DNA of 64,000 nt from an uncultured Saprospiraceae bacterium (lineage in GTDB: Bacteria > Bacteroidota > Bacteroidia > Chitinophagales > Saprospiraceae). Within the stretch, counting starts at the first letter, position 1. The number at the start of each line of letters is the position of its first letter. Of the stretch, positions 47,070-57,127 are shown piece after piece. The position numbers were made by a program, and so were the translations under genes. A model generated the notes under the pieces. The model worked only from the letters and a program-made list of their open reading frames with translations, did no database searches and was not told where the DNA came from. Where the stretch lies: positions 89,805 through 153,804 of the forward strand of contig CALSOU010000010.1 of the NCBI GenBank assembly GCA_943788055.1, given 5' to 3'.

Positions 47070-47612
47070 TTAGCTCACTTGATCAAAGTCCTTGTACCTT
47101 TTAGTAATTACAGATATTGCTTCTTCTATTACCGTATCTTTCAGTATTAAATCGGCCTGCTCATAATAAAGACCACGTTTTGCAACTTCGCGTTCAACAA
47201 AAGAACTGAATTCTGCGTTTTCCAGATCTGTAATTAACGGTCGCTCAGATCTTCTACTACTCAATCTATCTATCAACTTTCGAGTGGAAACTTTCAAATA
47301 CACTGAAAAACTACTCTTACTAATCAGCTTCATCGAATCGTAGAAGCACGGAGTTCCTCCTCCCAATGCAATTAAAGCGTTATCTATACTTAGGGCTTCC
47401 TCTAAAGCATGCCTCTCTATTTTTCGAAAATGAAAATCACCATACTTTGCGAAAATATGAGATATTGACATCTCATATTTCTGTTCAATATAGGTGTCTA
47501 GATCGATTGCAATTCTCAATGTTGCTTCGGCCAGTGGCTTTAGCAAAGTAGATTTTCCCGAGCCCATATATCCTATGAGAACAATGGGTCTGACTTTACT
47601 ACCTTTCGACAT
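47070..47612 (-). CDS. aroK: Shikimate kinase
   Basis: 180-residue P-loop kinase phosphorylating shikimate in aromatic amino acid synthesis. Walker A GYMGSGKST (14-22), DLDTYIE substrate-binding aspartates, FRKIE, and LGGGTPCF are family signatures, with RSERPLI in the lid. The ATG lies two bases after the stop of the M4 protease gene on the same strand, so it appears translationally coupled to it, an unexpected partner. Confidence 0.94.
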   Translation of the reverse strand: MSKGSKVRPIVLIGYMGSGKSTLLKPLAEATLRIAIDLDTYIEQKYEMSISHIFAKYGDFHFRKIERHALEEALSIDNALIALGGGTPCFYDSMKLISKSSFSVYLKVSTRKLIDRLSSRRSERPLITDLENAEFSSFVEREVAKRGLYYEQADLILKDTVIEEAISVITKRYKDFDQVS

Positions 47613-47614
47613 GA

Positions 47615-50600
47615 CTATTCCTGAATAACTAACTTCTTAATAGCAAAACCTTCATCTATTGTGATCGAAAGATAATATGTACCGGACATAAGATTGTCAA
47701 CACCTAGTTGGAGCCCTGAATTAATCGTTTGTGATGGAACGTCAATCATTCTTCCATCAATTGAGTAGAGCTTCCACTGCGCTTTCTCAAGATTTAGCTG
47801 ATCAGCAAAAACAAAAACTGTTTCTTTTGCAGGGTTTGGATATAGCTGTACTTCAGTTTCAAAATCAATTTCTTCTTGGTTGACAAATACATCAGCTACA
47901 ATTTCGATCTCGTCAATAAAAGTCATATCGCCAATGCCATAAGGATCATTTTCTTGACTTGTGAGCGCTGATGTCTCGAAACAAATTTCGATAGGTGCTC
48001 CTACATAGTTTCCAAGTGAAAGATTCTGTAGTAAGTATGGATTATTCTCATAGTTACTCGGCTTGTAATTACCTCCAAGCTGTTGTCCATTAATAAGCAA
48101 TCGAGCTGCTGCTGCATAATTCACATCATTGCCAAATAAATCTTGATAGATAGGCGAAAAACGTTGATTTATTCTGAATTTCAATCTTGCGGTCTGAGTA
48201 AAAGTAAGATCAGCACAGAAACAGATTTGTGATCTGTATTCATCATTGATTGACCATACATTTGTAAAATCTGGCAATTCAATGCGATCGTCAGCAAGTT
48301 GCTCTAGACCATCGGTTCCTTCTATAGAAAGACCTTTAGTCTCTTTGAAACCAACCCCGTCTTTAATTTGAATATCAGTCTTACTTCCTTCATGCATAAA
48401 GAAACTATCTTGCGAAGTTGACCCGTCTCCTTCAAAAGTCATCAGTACTCTGAATAAAAGAGAATCTGGGTGATCAACTATTATGTTATTGATGGCGTCG
48501 TTGAAATTAATAGTATCAGGTCCGTAAACTATACGAGCATCTAATGGGTAATTTCTTTTCTCTGTAAAATCAAAAGACTCTTCTAATGGCAAGTAAACCA
48601 CTTCTCCTCTCAAAAGAGTAGAATCAAGCGTTATCGAAGCATTTGTATTCCAATCCCCGTTATCAATCCTGTAATGCATTTCAATGGTCTCTCCAGCTTG
48701 AATCGAATCACAGCCGTCAAATCTAACTCCATAAATAAATTCCTCAACTCCAAGGAAGCAGCCTGAATTTGGACTAACAACTTCAGCCAATGCCACATCA
48801 ACATTCTGTGCATATATACGTGTAAAGGACTCTCTTATGGCATTATTTGATTCAACATTATCCCCTGGATAAGTTACCGCCAAGTTAATTTCATGATCCC
48901 CTACTTCTGCAAACTCAACTAAAGGTTGACTGAAACTAAAGTAAACAGTATCCCCATTTGCCAAAGAGTCAATTAAAATCAAAGTATCCAAATAGAGATC
49001 TCCATTATCAACTGAAAATTCTAGCGGGACTTTTGTTCCTTCGTAAAGAACAGTATTACAGTCATTGTAGCGCATTGAAATAGAAAGTATCTCATCAGCA
49101 GATGCTCCACACTGATCATTATCAGGACCTGTTATTTCTATGATTTCAAAATCATTTCTAGCATAAAGACCACCTACACCTACCGCATGCCATGCGTTTG
49201 TTACCGAGCTTACTGCATCTGAACACTCTCCATAGAGATCACGTGCAGACTGTATTCCACCCATTCTTGCATCTATGTACTGAGAATTAACCATCAAGTA
49301 GTAAGCTAGATTCTGATAAGCTATTACAGCAGCAGAATCCATCCCTAAACCTTCCACTTCATAGTACTCAGTATTATCATTTAAACCTGATCCTCCTACT
49401 GTCAGGAGGTAGAACCAATAGTTTTGAACACCACTATTTGTATGAACTCCTCCATTGTCACCTGCCCCAGTTACCCAATTTGCACCCAAATAAGTATCAG
49501 GATCACCTAGTGATTTTGGATCGTTCATAGAACGAAATCCACCAGTTGCAATAAAATCTTCTCCTATCATCCATTCAGCAGTAGCTGGATCAGCGAAGAA
49601 CTCAACAGCAGTTCCATATATATCAGAATACGATTCGTTGAGGGCACCTGGCTCGTCCATGTAAACTAGATCTGCTGTAAAATCAGTAAGTCCATGAGTA
49701 TACTCATGTGCAACTACATCCAAAGCAGTAAGAGGATCATCATTGCCACCTCCGTCACCAAATCTCGCAAACATGCCATTCCAAGTTGCATTAGTCCAGT
49801 CATTATCAACATGCACAAAACCGATAAATGGTAAGGTATCCCCATTTAGACCTTCTCTTCCCAATATGTCAAGATAGTAGTCAAAAGTCATTTCTGCACC
49901 CCAATGAGCGTCGACTGCAACTTCATCTTCAAACTGATTGAAATTATTCCAATAATTATCGTCATCTAGAAAATCAACAGCCAACTCCATATTTGTCTGA
50001 CGCATTGCATCGAACGTATATACACCTGCTCCCCTTATTGTGTCCACCAGTCGGTAACTATCAGAAGCAAGAGAGTCAGTGATAATATCAACAGTACCGT
50101 GATATTTGGACTCTCCGACACCTGGAGTAGATCCTTCGTGTAAATCATTTATTGTCAATGTAGTTGAACCGTCAGCTGCATTGATAAAGAACCTTCTTTT
50201 CAACTCAGGCTCAATACTGTGAATAGTCATATCATAAGCAAGGGTATATTCAGAAGCAATCCTGCTATATTGCGGGCTAACCCAGACAAGTGTTGGGTCT
50301 GGATAATTCGTTGCTGTAGGGTCCTTCGAAACCTTCTTGATTAGTCTTTCCGCCCATTCGCTCTCCCACATATATTTGTCAGCTGGTAATTGGCTGATAG
50401 CTTTTTTGATAGCGGAATCTTCGTTTATATTCAATATAACTGGATTCATAAGGCCTTTGACCAATGTGCTGTTAACCAAATATACTCGATCATTTCTAGT
50501 ATGGACCAATAGTTGACTTCCTTCAACCTTGATATTCTTGTGAAAATGTTGAAAACGATGATGCTCTTGCCCTACTTGATCTTGATCCACCCTGATTAGT

Positions 50601-50839
50601 ACCAACTCATCAGAATCACTTAATCCCAATTGACCTTTATAGGATTCTGTTACATCTTCTACAGAGAGTTCAATGTCAGATCGAACTTCCATCCAATCTT
50701 CATTACCCTCTTGAAAAATATATACTGATCTTACGTTATCATTGTTAAATAGGCTGAAACTAAACAAACCCGTCACTACAAAAAATAGCATAAAACCCAG
50801 AATTTTACCACTGGCAATTCCTTTCCTTCCGATAATCAT
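47615..50839 (-). CDS. M4 (thermolysin-like) metalloprotease with T9SS sorting domain
   Basis: 1074-residue secreted protease from ATG 50839; upstream codons in the open frame are leader. Hydrophobic signal (KILGFMLFFVVTGLFSFSLF), FTP/PepSY propeptide region to about residue 230, then the M4 catalytic domain with zinc motif HEYTH (His378, Glu379, His382) and GALNESYSDIYG supplying the third ligand. Residues 600-970 are beta-sandwich repeats of CARDB-like character (VPLEFSVDNGD, IEMHYRIDNGDW). The C terminus (VQLYPNPAKETVFVF to KKLVIQE) is a type A sorting domain. It likely digests extracellular protein. Confidence 0.93.
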   Translation of the reverse strand: MIIGRKGIASGKILGFMLFFVVTGLFSFSLFNNDNVRSVYIFQEGNEDWMEVRSDIELSVEDVTESYKGQLGLSDSDELVLIRVDQDQVGQEHHRFQHFHKNIKVEGSQLLVHTRNDRVYLVNSTLVKGLMNPVILNINEDSAIKKAISQLPADKYMWESEWAERLIKKVSKDPTATNYPDPTLVWVSPQYSRIASEYTLAYDMTIHSIEPELKRRFFINAADGSTTLTINDLHEGSTPGVGESKYHGTVDIITDSLASDSYRLVDTIRGAGVYTFDAMRQTNMELAVDFLDDDNYWNNFNQFEDEVAVDAHWGAEMTFDYYLDILGREGLNGDTLPFIGFVHVDNDWTNATWNGMFARFGDGGGNDDPLTALDVVAHEYTHGLTDFTADLVYMDEPGALNESYSDIYGTAVEFFADPATAEWMIGEDFIATGGFRSMNDPKSLGDPDTYLGANWVTGAGDNGGVHTNSGVQNYWFYLLTVGGSGLNDNTEYYEVEGLGMDSAAVIAYQNLAYYLMVNSQYIDARMGGIQSARDLYGECSDAVSSVTNAWHAVGVGGLYARNDFEIIEITGPDNDQCGASADEILSISMRYNDCNTVLYEGTKVPLEFSVDNGDLYLDTLILIDSLANGDTVYFSFSQPLVEFAEVGDHEINLAVTYPGDNVESNNAIRESFTRIYAQNVDVALAEVVSPNSGCFLGVEEFIYGVRFDGCDSIQAGETIEMHYRIDNGDWNTNASITLDSTLLRGEVVYLPLEESFDFTEKRNYPLDARIVYGPDTINFNDAINNIIVDHPDSLLFRVLMTFEGDGSTSQDSFFMHEGSKTDIQIKDGVGFKETKGLSIEGTDGLEQLADDRIELPDFTNVWSINDEYRSQICFCADLTFTQTARLKFRINQRFSPIYQDLFGNDVNYAAAARLLINGQQLGGNYKPSNYENNPYLLQNLSLGNYVGAPIEICFETSALTSQENDPYGIGDMTFIDEIEIVADVFVNQEEIDFETEVQLYPNPAKETVFVFADQLNLEKAQWKLYSIDGRMIDVPSQTINSGLQLGVDNLMSGTYYLSITIDEGFAIKKLVIQE

Positions 50840-51013
50840 AGTATTACAATTTATTAAGTGCGAAAATAACCCCTTGCGAAGGATTATACACAAGAAAACC
50901 AATATTAAAGTCGTAAAGTTGATGAACGGAGACAAAAAAAATTAAGAAATTGCGTAAAAGCATGCAAAAAGCTTGAATCTACTTATTTGTTTGCAATTAA
51001 ATTCTAAAGAATA

Positions 51014-51595
51014 ATGGAAAAACAAACCGCTTTGCTCCTGATCGATATACAAATAGGCTTCCTTGATGTTGAATACTGGGGAGGTAATAGAAATAACTTA
51101 AACGCCGAGCGTAATTCTGCAAAAATCCTAGAGGTTTGGAGAAGAAATGATTGGCCTATATATCATGTAAAACATAACTCTACAACTCCAGATTCACCTT
51201 TATCTCCAAGCAAGAAAGGAAACTATTTCTAACCACTCGTAAAACCTTTGCAGAACGAAAAGACATTTGAAAAAACTGTAAATTCGGCGTTTATTGGCAC
51301 AAAGCTAGAGCAGGAATTAAAAGAAAAAAAGATAGCTTCAATTGTAATAGTTGGTCTTACAACGGATCATTGCATTTCAACATCAGTAAGAATGTCTGCT
51401 AATTTAGGATTTGAAACTACTCTTATTGAAGACGCAACTGCAACATTTGACAAAGTAGATCGTAAAGGACGGCTGTTTACCGCTAACGAAATACAAGCGG
51501 TCACTATTGCTAGTTTAGATGGAGAATTTGCGAAGATTAGAACGACTGCTGAATTACTGCAAGAGCTAAACAAATCGAAAAGTACATCATTGTAA
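51014..51595 (+). pseudogene. Isochorismatase-family cysteine hydrolase interrupted by an in-frame stop
   Basis: One reading frame of 193 codons broken only by TAA at 51230-51232. The N-terminal part has the catalytic aspartate (LLLIDIQIGF, Asp11); the C-terminal part carries the nucleophile in GLTTDHC (Cys120) and the closing strands. The frame continues directly past the stop with PLVKPLQNEKTFEKTVNSAF, matching the family, so a single A-to-T change (AAA to TAA) explains it. The catalytic cysteine lies after the stop, so the short product would be inactive unless the stop is read through. Confidence 0.88.
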
Positions 51596-51611
51596 ATCAC
51601 CTTAATTGATA

Positions 51612-52262
51612 CTAAGACAGTTTCTGTTCTAGTTTTTTGTGAGACCCATCGCAACTAGGCATTCGTTTCGAAAGTCCACAAACGCAATCATGAAAACCTT
51701 TGCCATTTAGAATTCGATCCCGAAACTTTTCAATTCTACTTGCACGTGTTTTTGATTGCTTTGCTCCTCCAAAGTATAGATAATATGCCCTACGTCTGCC
51801 AGGTGTCAGTGACTGAAATGCCTGTTTTAATTTCTCGTCTTTCTCAAAAGCGGCCAAAAGTTCATCAGGTATCTGATCATCACTATTCTTTTTAGTTTCA
51901 ACATTTAACCCCGCCTTTTCGATTTCAATCGCCTCAAACACATAAGCTTTAACCACTTCTGTTAAGTTCTTCACCTCTTCGATACTTCTAAACTTCACTA
52001 GCTTCGAAACCTGAGAGTTTTTTCCCGCAAATACCAAGATATTCTCTGGGTCGCTCATCAAGACACCTTTAAAAAAAGCAATGGCACAATAGTCTTTTAG
52101 ACAATTGATTAAAGCGACATTCTTACCTTGATATGTATAGCAGGGAACTCTCCATTTAAAATCTTCATGGAGCATACAATCACTTAAAACTGTACGTAAG
52201 AAAGTGATCTCATTTTTCCACTTTTGTTGACCTTCAACATACTTGTCTACTGCAGGATGCAT
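51612..52262 (-). CDS. YdeI/DUF1801-like protein with C-terminal CDGSH iron-sulfur motif
   Basis: 216 residues. Residues 1-110 form a DUF1801-like domain (FKWRVPCYTYQGKNVALI, IAFFKGVLM). Residues 125-190 are the YdeI/OmpD-associated region (IPDELLAAFEKDEKLKQAF, SLTPGRRRAYYLYF, SKTRASRIEKFRDRIL). Residues 193-208 (CVCGLSKRMPSCDGSH) fit the CDGSH [2Fe-2S] signature C-x-C-x2-S/T-x3-P-x-C-D-G-S/A/T-H exactly. A cytosolic iron-sulfur or redox-sensing role is plausible; the parent family has no firm function. Confidence 0.85.
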   Translation of the reverse strand: MHPAVDKYVEGQQKWKNEITFLRTVLSDCMLHEDFKWRVPCYTYQGKNVALINCLKDYCAIAFFKGVLMSDPENILVFAGKNSQVSKLVKFRSIEEVKNLTEVVKAYVFEAIEIEKAGLNVETKKNSDDQIPDELLAAFEKDEKLKQAFQSLTPGRRRAYYLYFGGAKQSKTRASRIEKFRDRILNGKGFHDCVCGLSKRMPSCDGSHKKLEQKLS

Positions 52263-52297
52263 AGTAAGATTTCTATTTTTCTAAAGGAAGCTTTATT

Positions 52298-52305
52298 CAA
52301 ACTTA
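52298..52305 (-). promoter_or_regulatory. -7 element upstream of the YdeI/CDGSH gene
   Basis: TAAGTTTG on the minus strand, an exact TAnnTTTG match, 35 bases before ATG 52262 and just after the operon terminator at 52321. Confidence 0.45.
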
Positions 52306-52320
52306 CAAATAAAAAATCCA

Positions 52321-52340
52321 AATCAAGACAGAGCTTGATT
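52321..52340 (-). terminator. Terminator of the SusCD/nucleoside-hydrolase/ABC operon
   Basis: AATCAAG (52321-52327) and CTTGATT (52334-52340) pair around a six-base loop; on the minus strand the stem is followed by TGGATTTTTTATTTG. It lies 32 bases after the susD-like stop. Confidence 0.7.
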
Positions 52341-52371
52341 CGGACCTACATACCTAGTTAGCGGCATTGTA

Positions 52372-53832
52372 TTATTCTTCCCACCAATTCTTGCTATTGA
52401 TATTGTCTCCTCCCATGCGCTGAGAAGCTTCTTGATAATTTACAGAGTTTGTTGCTTGCTCTGACTCCGGATAGAGATATCTCACGGGAAATTTTCCGTT
52501 GTTGAGATTGTCTGGACCTGGTTGGAGACTTGGAAACCCAGTTCTTCTCAAATTAAACCAAGCTTCATGACCATTACTGATCAGACTAAGCCACTTCTGT
52601 GTCATTATTTTTTCTACCTCGTCTCCACTATCTAAGGTTACTAGATCTTGATTCATGTAATCACTTGGCATTTCAAGCTCCAAATAATCAAAATGCGCTT
52701 GTATTGCATTTGTGTATAATTGGTTGGCATCCCCTGAAATATATCCTCGCTGAACAGCTTCTGCGAGAGCAAATAGCAGTTCAGAGTATATCATAAATTG
52801 TCCATCGACTCCGTTTGCAACATCGCGATAAATGGAACCAAATAGCGATATATCGTTCAAATCAATTCCCTCAGCGCTGATAGTCTCCCTACTCTGTCCA
52901 TTTAGTAGTCCTTTGTATTCTGGATTGTTGTCAATTAGACTTTTACCAGTTGGCTTATAAAGAACTTCAACTCGGGGATCGTTCCAATCTGTAAGAATGG
53001 TCTCAACCGTCTTCGTCATTCGGTGTTCTTGGTATAAACCTTGGCTCGCTTGAGACATTGGAAACTGGTTCGGGGCAGCACTCAGATATGGGACTACAGC
53101 GTTATCTGCATTCGACTCCATCAATAAGCCACTATCTGCAAGTTCTTGAAGTTCTGAAAAATCTGAAAGTCGCTTCGAAATTCGTAGTGTATATCGAACT
53201 AAGAGAGAGTTTGCGAAACGTTGCCATTGTTCTAGACTATTTCCGAACATGACGTCTCCATTAATTGAAGCAGTAGTATTTTCGAGTGTGTTGTTCGCTT
53301 CTCGTAGTGTTGCAAGAATACCACTAGTAGGATTTGTATAAATATCCTCTTGAGTATCATAAACTGGAGCAGTAATCCCCTCTTTTGCCAAAAGTGCCTG
53401 AGTATAAGGGATATCTCCCCAGATATCCGTCAATTGAGAAAATAGATAACATTGCATGATATTGCCCACTGCAATGTAGGCTTCATTTGTGCCTTCTACC
53501 GTTTGTATGGACTTTATATCAGTAAGCAGGGCGTAGATCGTATTCCAATACTCTGAGTTTGTACCCATCTCATATCGATCGATTCGTTCAAATTCCACAC
53601 TTGCAGCAAATTGAGCTAGATAATTGGCTAAGCGAAACCCCTGATCATAGGTATTCGCATTTGCTGCCACAGATACTACATTTGACAAAAGATACTGTGG
53701 ATCAATATTTTCGGAAGAATTTGGATTCCTATTGATTTCTTCAAAGTTTCTTGTGCAACTTGCTAGCAAGACACAAACCGCAATTAGCAGGAAGGTTTTA
53801 TTGATTGTATTTATGTTGAAATTATAGTTCAT
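52372..53832 (-). CDS. SusD/RagB-like outer-membrane nutrient-binding lipoprotein
   Basis: 486 residues. Lipoprotein leader ending LLASC, then the SusD-like TPR-rich fold: FEEINRNPNSSENIDPQYLL, GDIPYTQALL, WQRFANSLLVRYTLRIS, and the C-terminal WFNLRRTGFPSLQP with FPVRYLYPESE. It acts as the surface lid of the adjacent SusC channel, capturing ligand. Last gene of the eight-gene operon, 37 bases after susC. Its place beside nucleoside-processing genes rather than glycosidases suggests a non-glycan ligand. Confidence 0.94.
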   Translation of the reverse strand: MNYNFNINTINKTFLLIAVCVLLASCTRNFEEINRNPNSSENIDPQYLLSNVVSVAANANTYDQGFRLANYLAQFAASVEFERIDRYEMGTNSEYWNTIYALLTDIKSIQTVEGTNEAYIAVGNIMQCYLFSQLTDIWGDIPYTQALLAKEGITAPVYDTQEDIYTNPTSGILATLREANNTLENTTASINGDVMFGNSLEQWQRFANSLLVRYTLRISKRLSDFSELQELADSGLLMESNADNAVVPYLSAAPNQFPMSQASQGLYQEHRMTKTVETILTDWNDPRVEVLYKPTGKSLIDNNPEYKGLLNGQSRETISAEGIDLNDISLFGSIYRDVANGVDGQFMIYSELLFALAEAVQRGYISGDANQLYTNAIQAHFDYLELEMPSDYMNQDLVTLDSGDEVEKIMTQKWLSLISNGHEAWFNLRRTGFPSLQPGPDNLNNGKFPVRYLYPESEQATNSVNYQEASQRMGGDNINSKNWWEE

Positions 53833-53869
53833 AATTATATTTTAGTCTAATGATAGGATTGATGAAGGT

Positions 53870-56800
53870 CTAGAATTCAGTTTTGAGGCTTACTCCGATA
53901 CTTCTAGACGATGGATAGGACATATCTTCTACACCATAGGTTAGATTACGATCTTGTACTCCATTAAGTTCAGGGTCAACATGAGGATTTTCGGTAAATA
54001 ACAACAAGTTATTTCCTATGATACCTAAGCTCATCCTTTGAAGTCCAATTCGACTGCAAATCTTCTCTGAAAAACCGTAGTAAATACCAACTTGTCGCAG
54101 CTTCACATAACTCGCGTCATATACCGCACTTTCTTCATTTCCTCGATCAAAAAAGTTATTATAAAAACGACTTGCTTCTACATTGGTCGTATTTGGAACG
54201 TATTCCGGATTGTCAGTTGTGCCAATATTGACTACACCCTCTCCCACTACTCCGTCTTCCCGTCCAATTAGCGTTTCTTGAAGAACTCCTGATGTGCTAC
54301 CTAGAGCTTTTGTTCTTGAAACTAAGATTCCGCCCTGTCTCCAATCAAAAAGGAAATTTACCGATAGATTTTTATAAGAGAGTTCATTACCCAATCCTAA
54401 TGCAAAGTCAGGATTGTAATTCCCAAGAAGTCTAAGATTTCCGTCTTGAACAGGCAATCCATTTTCACCGTAGAGTATTTGACCATCTATCTTAAAAAAA
54501 CCTGTACCATACATATCTCCCACTCGGCCTCCTTCTTTTGCGATGTAGAAAGTTTCATTAGAGCCACCACCTCCACCAAAGAACTTTGCAGATCCTGCTA
54601 CAAACTGATCAACCCCTTCAGGTAATTCTGTAACAATGCTCCTGAATGTAGAAAAATTGAAGCTAGTGGTCCATTTGAAGTCGTTACTTTTGACAAGCTT
54701 AGTCCTCAACAATGCCTCGAGCCCTCTTGTACGAACCTCTCCTCCATTTTCTATCACATTACTAAAGCCAGATGTGTTGGATATTGGAAGACCTATAATC
54801 TGATTTACACTCGTATTTTGATAAACGGAAACATCAAATTGAACTCTATCCTTAAAAAACCAGTGCTCTAGACCTAATTCCAGAGCACTTAGACGCTCAG
54901 GTTTGAGATTTGCATTTTTCAAAACAGTTTCATTTGTTACCCTAAAGAATGGACCATAGTTTTCATTAAATTGAAAAGTATTATTTAATTGATAGGGATC
55001 TGTATCATTTCCAGCGCTTGAGCTGCTAAACCTGAGTTTAGAGTAGGAAATAAATTGTGGTAATTCCACCGCATTAGACAGTACAAAACTTAAACCCGCT
55101 GAATAGTAAGCGAAAGAATTATTATCCAATGGCAAAGTACTACTCCAATCATTTCTCACCGCCACATCTGCATAAAGCATACTACGAAATCCAACATCAG
55201 CTAAACCATAAACGCTGTTAATTCTCTTTGTGAATACTTCACTTCTTCCTTTAAGCGGATTTCTAGAATTTGCGAGGGAATAAATACCTGGAATGGATAA
55301 CTGGGATGCCTCAGTGAATTGATAATTAATGTTTTGATCAAATCTATTTGCACCAATCGAAAATCCATATTGTATCTCTTTCGAATCATTATCGTTATAT
55401 GAAAGTAAAACATCATTATTCAATTCGTAATATCCGATTCTATCTTCCCTATAAGAGCCAAAAGCATTTCTATTCGTACTCACTGCGCGCCTAAACGCTC
55501 TATTATCGTTATAATTATCAACACCGGATCTAACTCGCAAACTCAACTTATCTGAAAACTGATAATTGACTGAAGCGTTACCAAAAACACGATTCTTATT
55601 GAAGCTGTTTGTGTTTTCAAACATCGTAAAATAAGGGTTTGTAAGCCATAGGTAGTTAATATCGAAATGTTGAAGACCTTCTTGACCTTCTTGCCAATAG
55701 TCTTTCATCGACTCAATATTCGCTTGACGTCCGGTCCAATTGAATCCATAAATAGGATTTTCATATCCATAGCCTAGATTTGGTCTATTGTCACTCCTAC
55801 TGTTTACATAATTTAAAAATCCATCAAACTGTAGACGATTTGTCAATTTCTGATCAACGCTCACAGCGATACCATCCCTTTTAAGATCTGTATTAGGTAG
55901 AATCCCCGTATTGCGAATGTTATTGTATGAAACACGTACGCCACCACGATCTGTGCGATTTGTAATTGCGAAAGTATTTTGATTAGTAACTCCTGTCTCA
56001 AAAAAGTCGCGAACATTATTTGGGTTCGAGACCCAAGGAGTTGGCGTAATAGTAGTATAAGTACCGTCAGGTAGCAATCTCGACAATACATCTCCCGCTA
56101 GTAACTCTGATCCGTCAACTGCTGTAGATGGAGAATCAAACTGAGCTACAAGAAATCCCTGATCAAGTTTTGGGCCGTAACTTGCCAAGCCTCCATCATT
56201 AACTCCAGCACCAGCACCATTTTGAAAAGAGTATTCTCCATTGGATCCTCCGCCGTAAACATTCTGATAATCAGGTAAAGTCAGTAAACTTTCAAATGTC
56301 ATCGAGTTGGACATTGAAAATCCTATTCCTTTCTTGCGCTCTCCTTTCTTTGTTGTGATCACGACTACGCCATTTGCAGCTCTTGATCCGTATAATGCTG
56401 CTGATCCGGCTCCTTTCAAGATTGAAACACTTTCAATATCATCTGGATTAATCTCCGAAACCCCATTTCCAAAGTCAACTTCTTGTAATGCTCCATCATT
56501 TGTCAAGTCGCTCGTGATCTGCTGATTACTAATGGGTACACCGTCTACGACAAACAGTGGTTCATTTAGTCCGCTAAGTGAGTTTTCTCCTCGAATAATA
56601 ATACGAGAAGAGGACCCCACCCCTGAAGATCCATTTGTAACTAACACCCCTGAAACCTGACCTGCAAGGTTATTAACAACATTAGGCATCGGAACCTGCG
56701 TTAATTGCTGATTGCTTACTAGTCCAACTGCAGATGAAAGTGCTTGTTTTTCGCGTTTAATACCAAGTGCAGTTACAACAACTTCGTCTATGGCCCGGCT

Positions 56801-57091
56801 ATCTTCCACCATGTAGATGATAGCAGGAAAAACTCCATTAACTATTTCAAGGTCTTTTGTTTCAAGACCTAAATAGGATACTCTCGCTGTCATATTCTTC
56901 AAATCGCTAGAAAATGAGAATTCTCCATTCACATCCGTGACAGTGGCAATACTTGTTCCCAGAATTTCTACAGTTGCACCAATTATTGGAGTATCATCTT
57001 GCAAAAGAACTTTTGCATTGTAATCAACGCCCTGGCCGATCAGGTTAAATGCTATGAAATTTAGCAGTAATAGTATTTTGATTTTGATCAT
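53870..57091 (-). CDS. SusC/RagA-family TonB-dependent outer-membrane transporter
   Basis: 1073 residues. Signal peptide (ILLLLNFIAFNLIG), N-terminal carboxypeptidase-regulatory-like domain (PIIGATVEILGTSIATVTD), TonB box region, then plug with GQVSGVLVTNGSSGVGSSS, IRGENSLSG and PLFVVDGVPISNQ, the SusC signature. The remaining 850 residues form the 22-strand barrel, ending VSLKTEF with the terminal phenylalanine. Full length. It carries ligand over the outer membrane with TonB energy. It follows the kinase gene by 36 bases. Confidence 0.95.
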   Translation of the reverse strand: MIKIKILLLLNFIAFNLIGQGVDYNAKVLLQDDTPIIGATVEILGTSIATVTDVNGEFSFSSDLKNMTARVSYLGLETKDLEIVNGVFPAIIYMVEDSRAIDEVVVTALGIKREKQALSSAVGLVSNQQLTQVPMPNVVNNLAGQVSGVLVTNGSSGVGSSSRIIIRGENSLSGLNEPLFVVDGVPISNQQITSDLTNDGALQEVDFGNGVSEINPDDIESVSILKGAGSAALYGSRAANGVVVITTKKGERKKGIGFSMSNSMTFESLLTLPDYQNVYGGGSNGEYSFQNGAGAGVNDGGLASYGPKLDQGFLVAQFDSPSTAVDGSELLAGDVLSRLLPDGTYTTITPTPWVSNPNNVRDFFETGVTNQNTFAITNRTDRGGVRVSYNNIRNTGILPNTDLKRDGIAVSVDQKLTNRLQFDGFLNYVNSRSDNRPNLGYGYENPIYGFNWTGRQANIESMKDYWQEGQEGLQHFDINYLWLTNPYFTMFENTNSFNKNRVFGNASVNYQFSDKLSLRVRSGVDNYNDNRAFRRAVSTNRNAFGSYREDRIGYYELNNDVLLSYNDNDSKEIQYGFSIGANRFDQNINYQFTEASQLSIPGIYSLANSRNPLKGRSEVFTKRINSVYGLADVGFRSMLYADVAVRNDWSSTLPLDNNSFAYYSAGLSFVLSNAVELPQFISYSKLRFSSSSAGNDTDPYQLNNTFQFNENYGPFFRVTNETVLKNANLKPERLSALELGLEHWFFKDRVQFDVSVYQNTSVNQIIGLPISNTSGFSNVIENGGEVRTRGLEALLRTKLVKSNDFKWTTSFNFSTFRSIVTELPEGVDQFVAGSAKFFGGGGGSNETFYIAKEGGRVGDMYGTGFFKIDGQILYGENGLPVQDGNLRLLGNYNPDFALGLGNELSYKNLSVNFLFDWRQGGILVSRTKALGSTSGVLQETLIGREDGVVGEGVVNIGTTDNPEYVPNTTNVEASRFYNNFFDRGNEESAVYDASYVKLRQVGIYYGFSEKICSRIGLQRMSLGIIGNNLLLFTENPHVDPELNGVQDRNLTYGVEDMSYPSSRSIGVSLKTEF

Positions 57092-57127
57092 AATTAAATA
57101 TTAGTAAGCTTTACATTTTGTGTCTAA

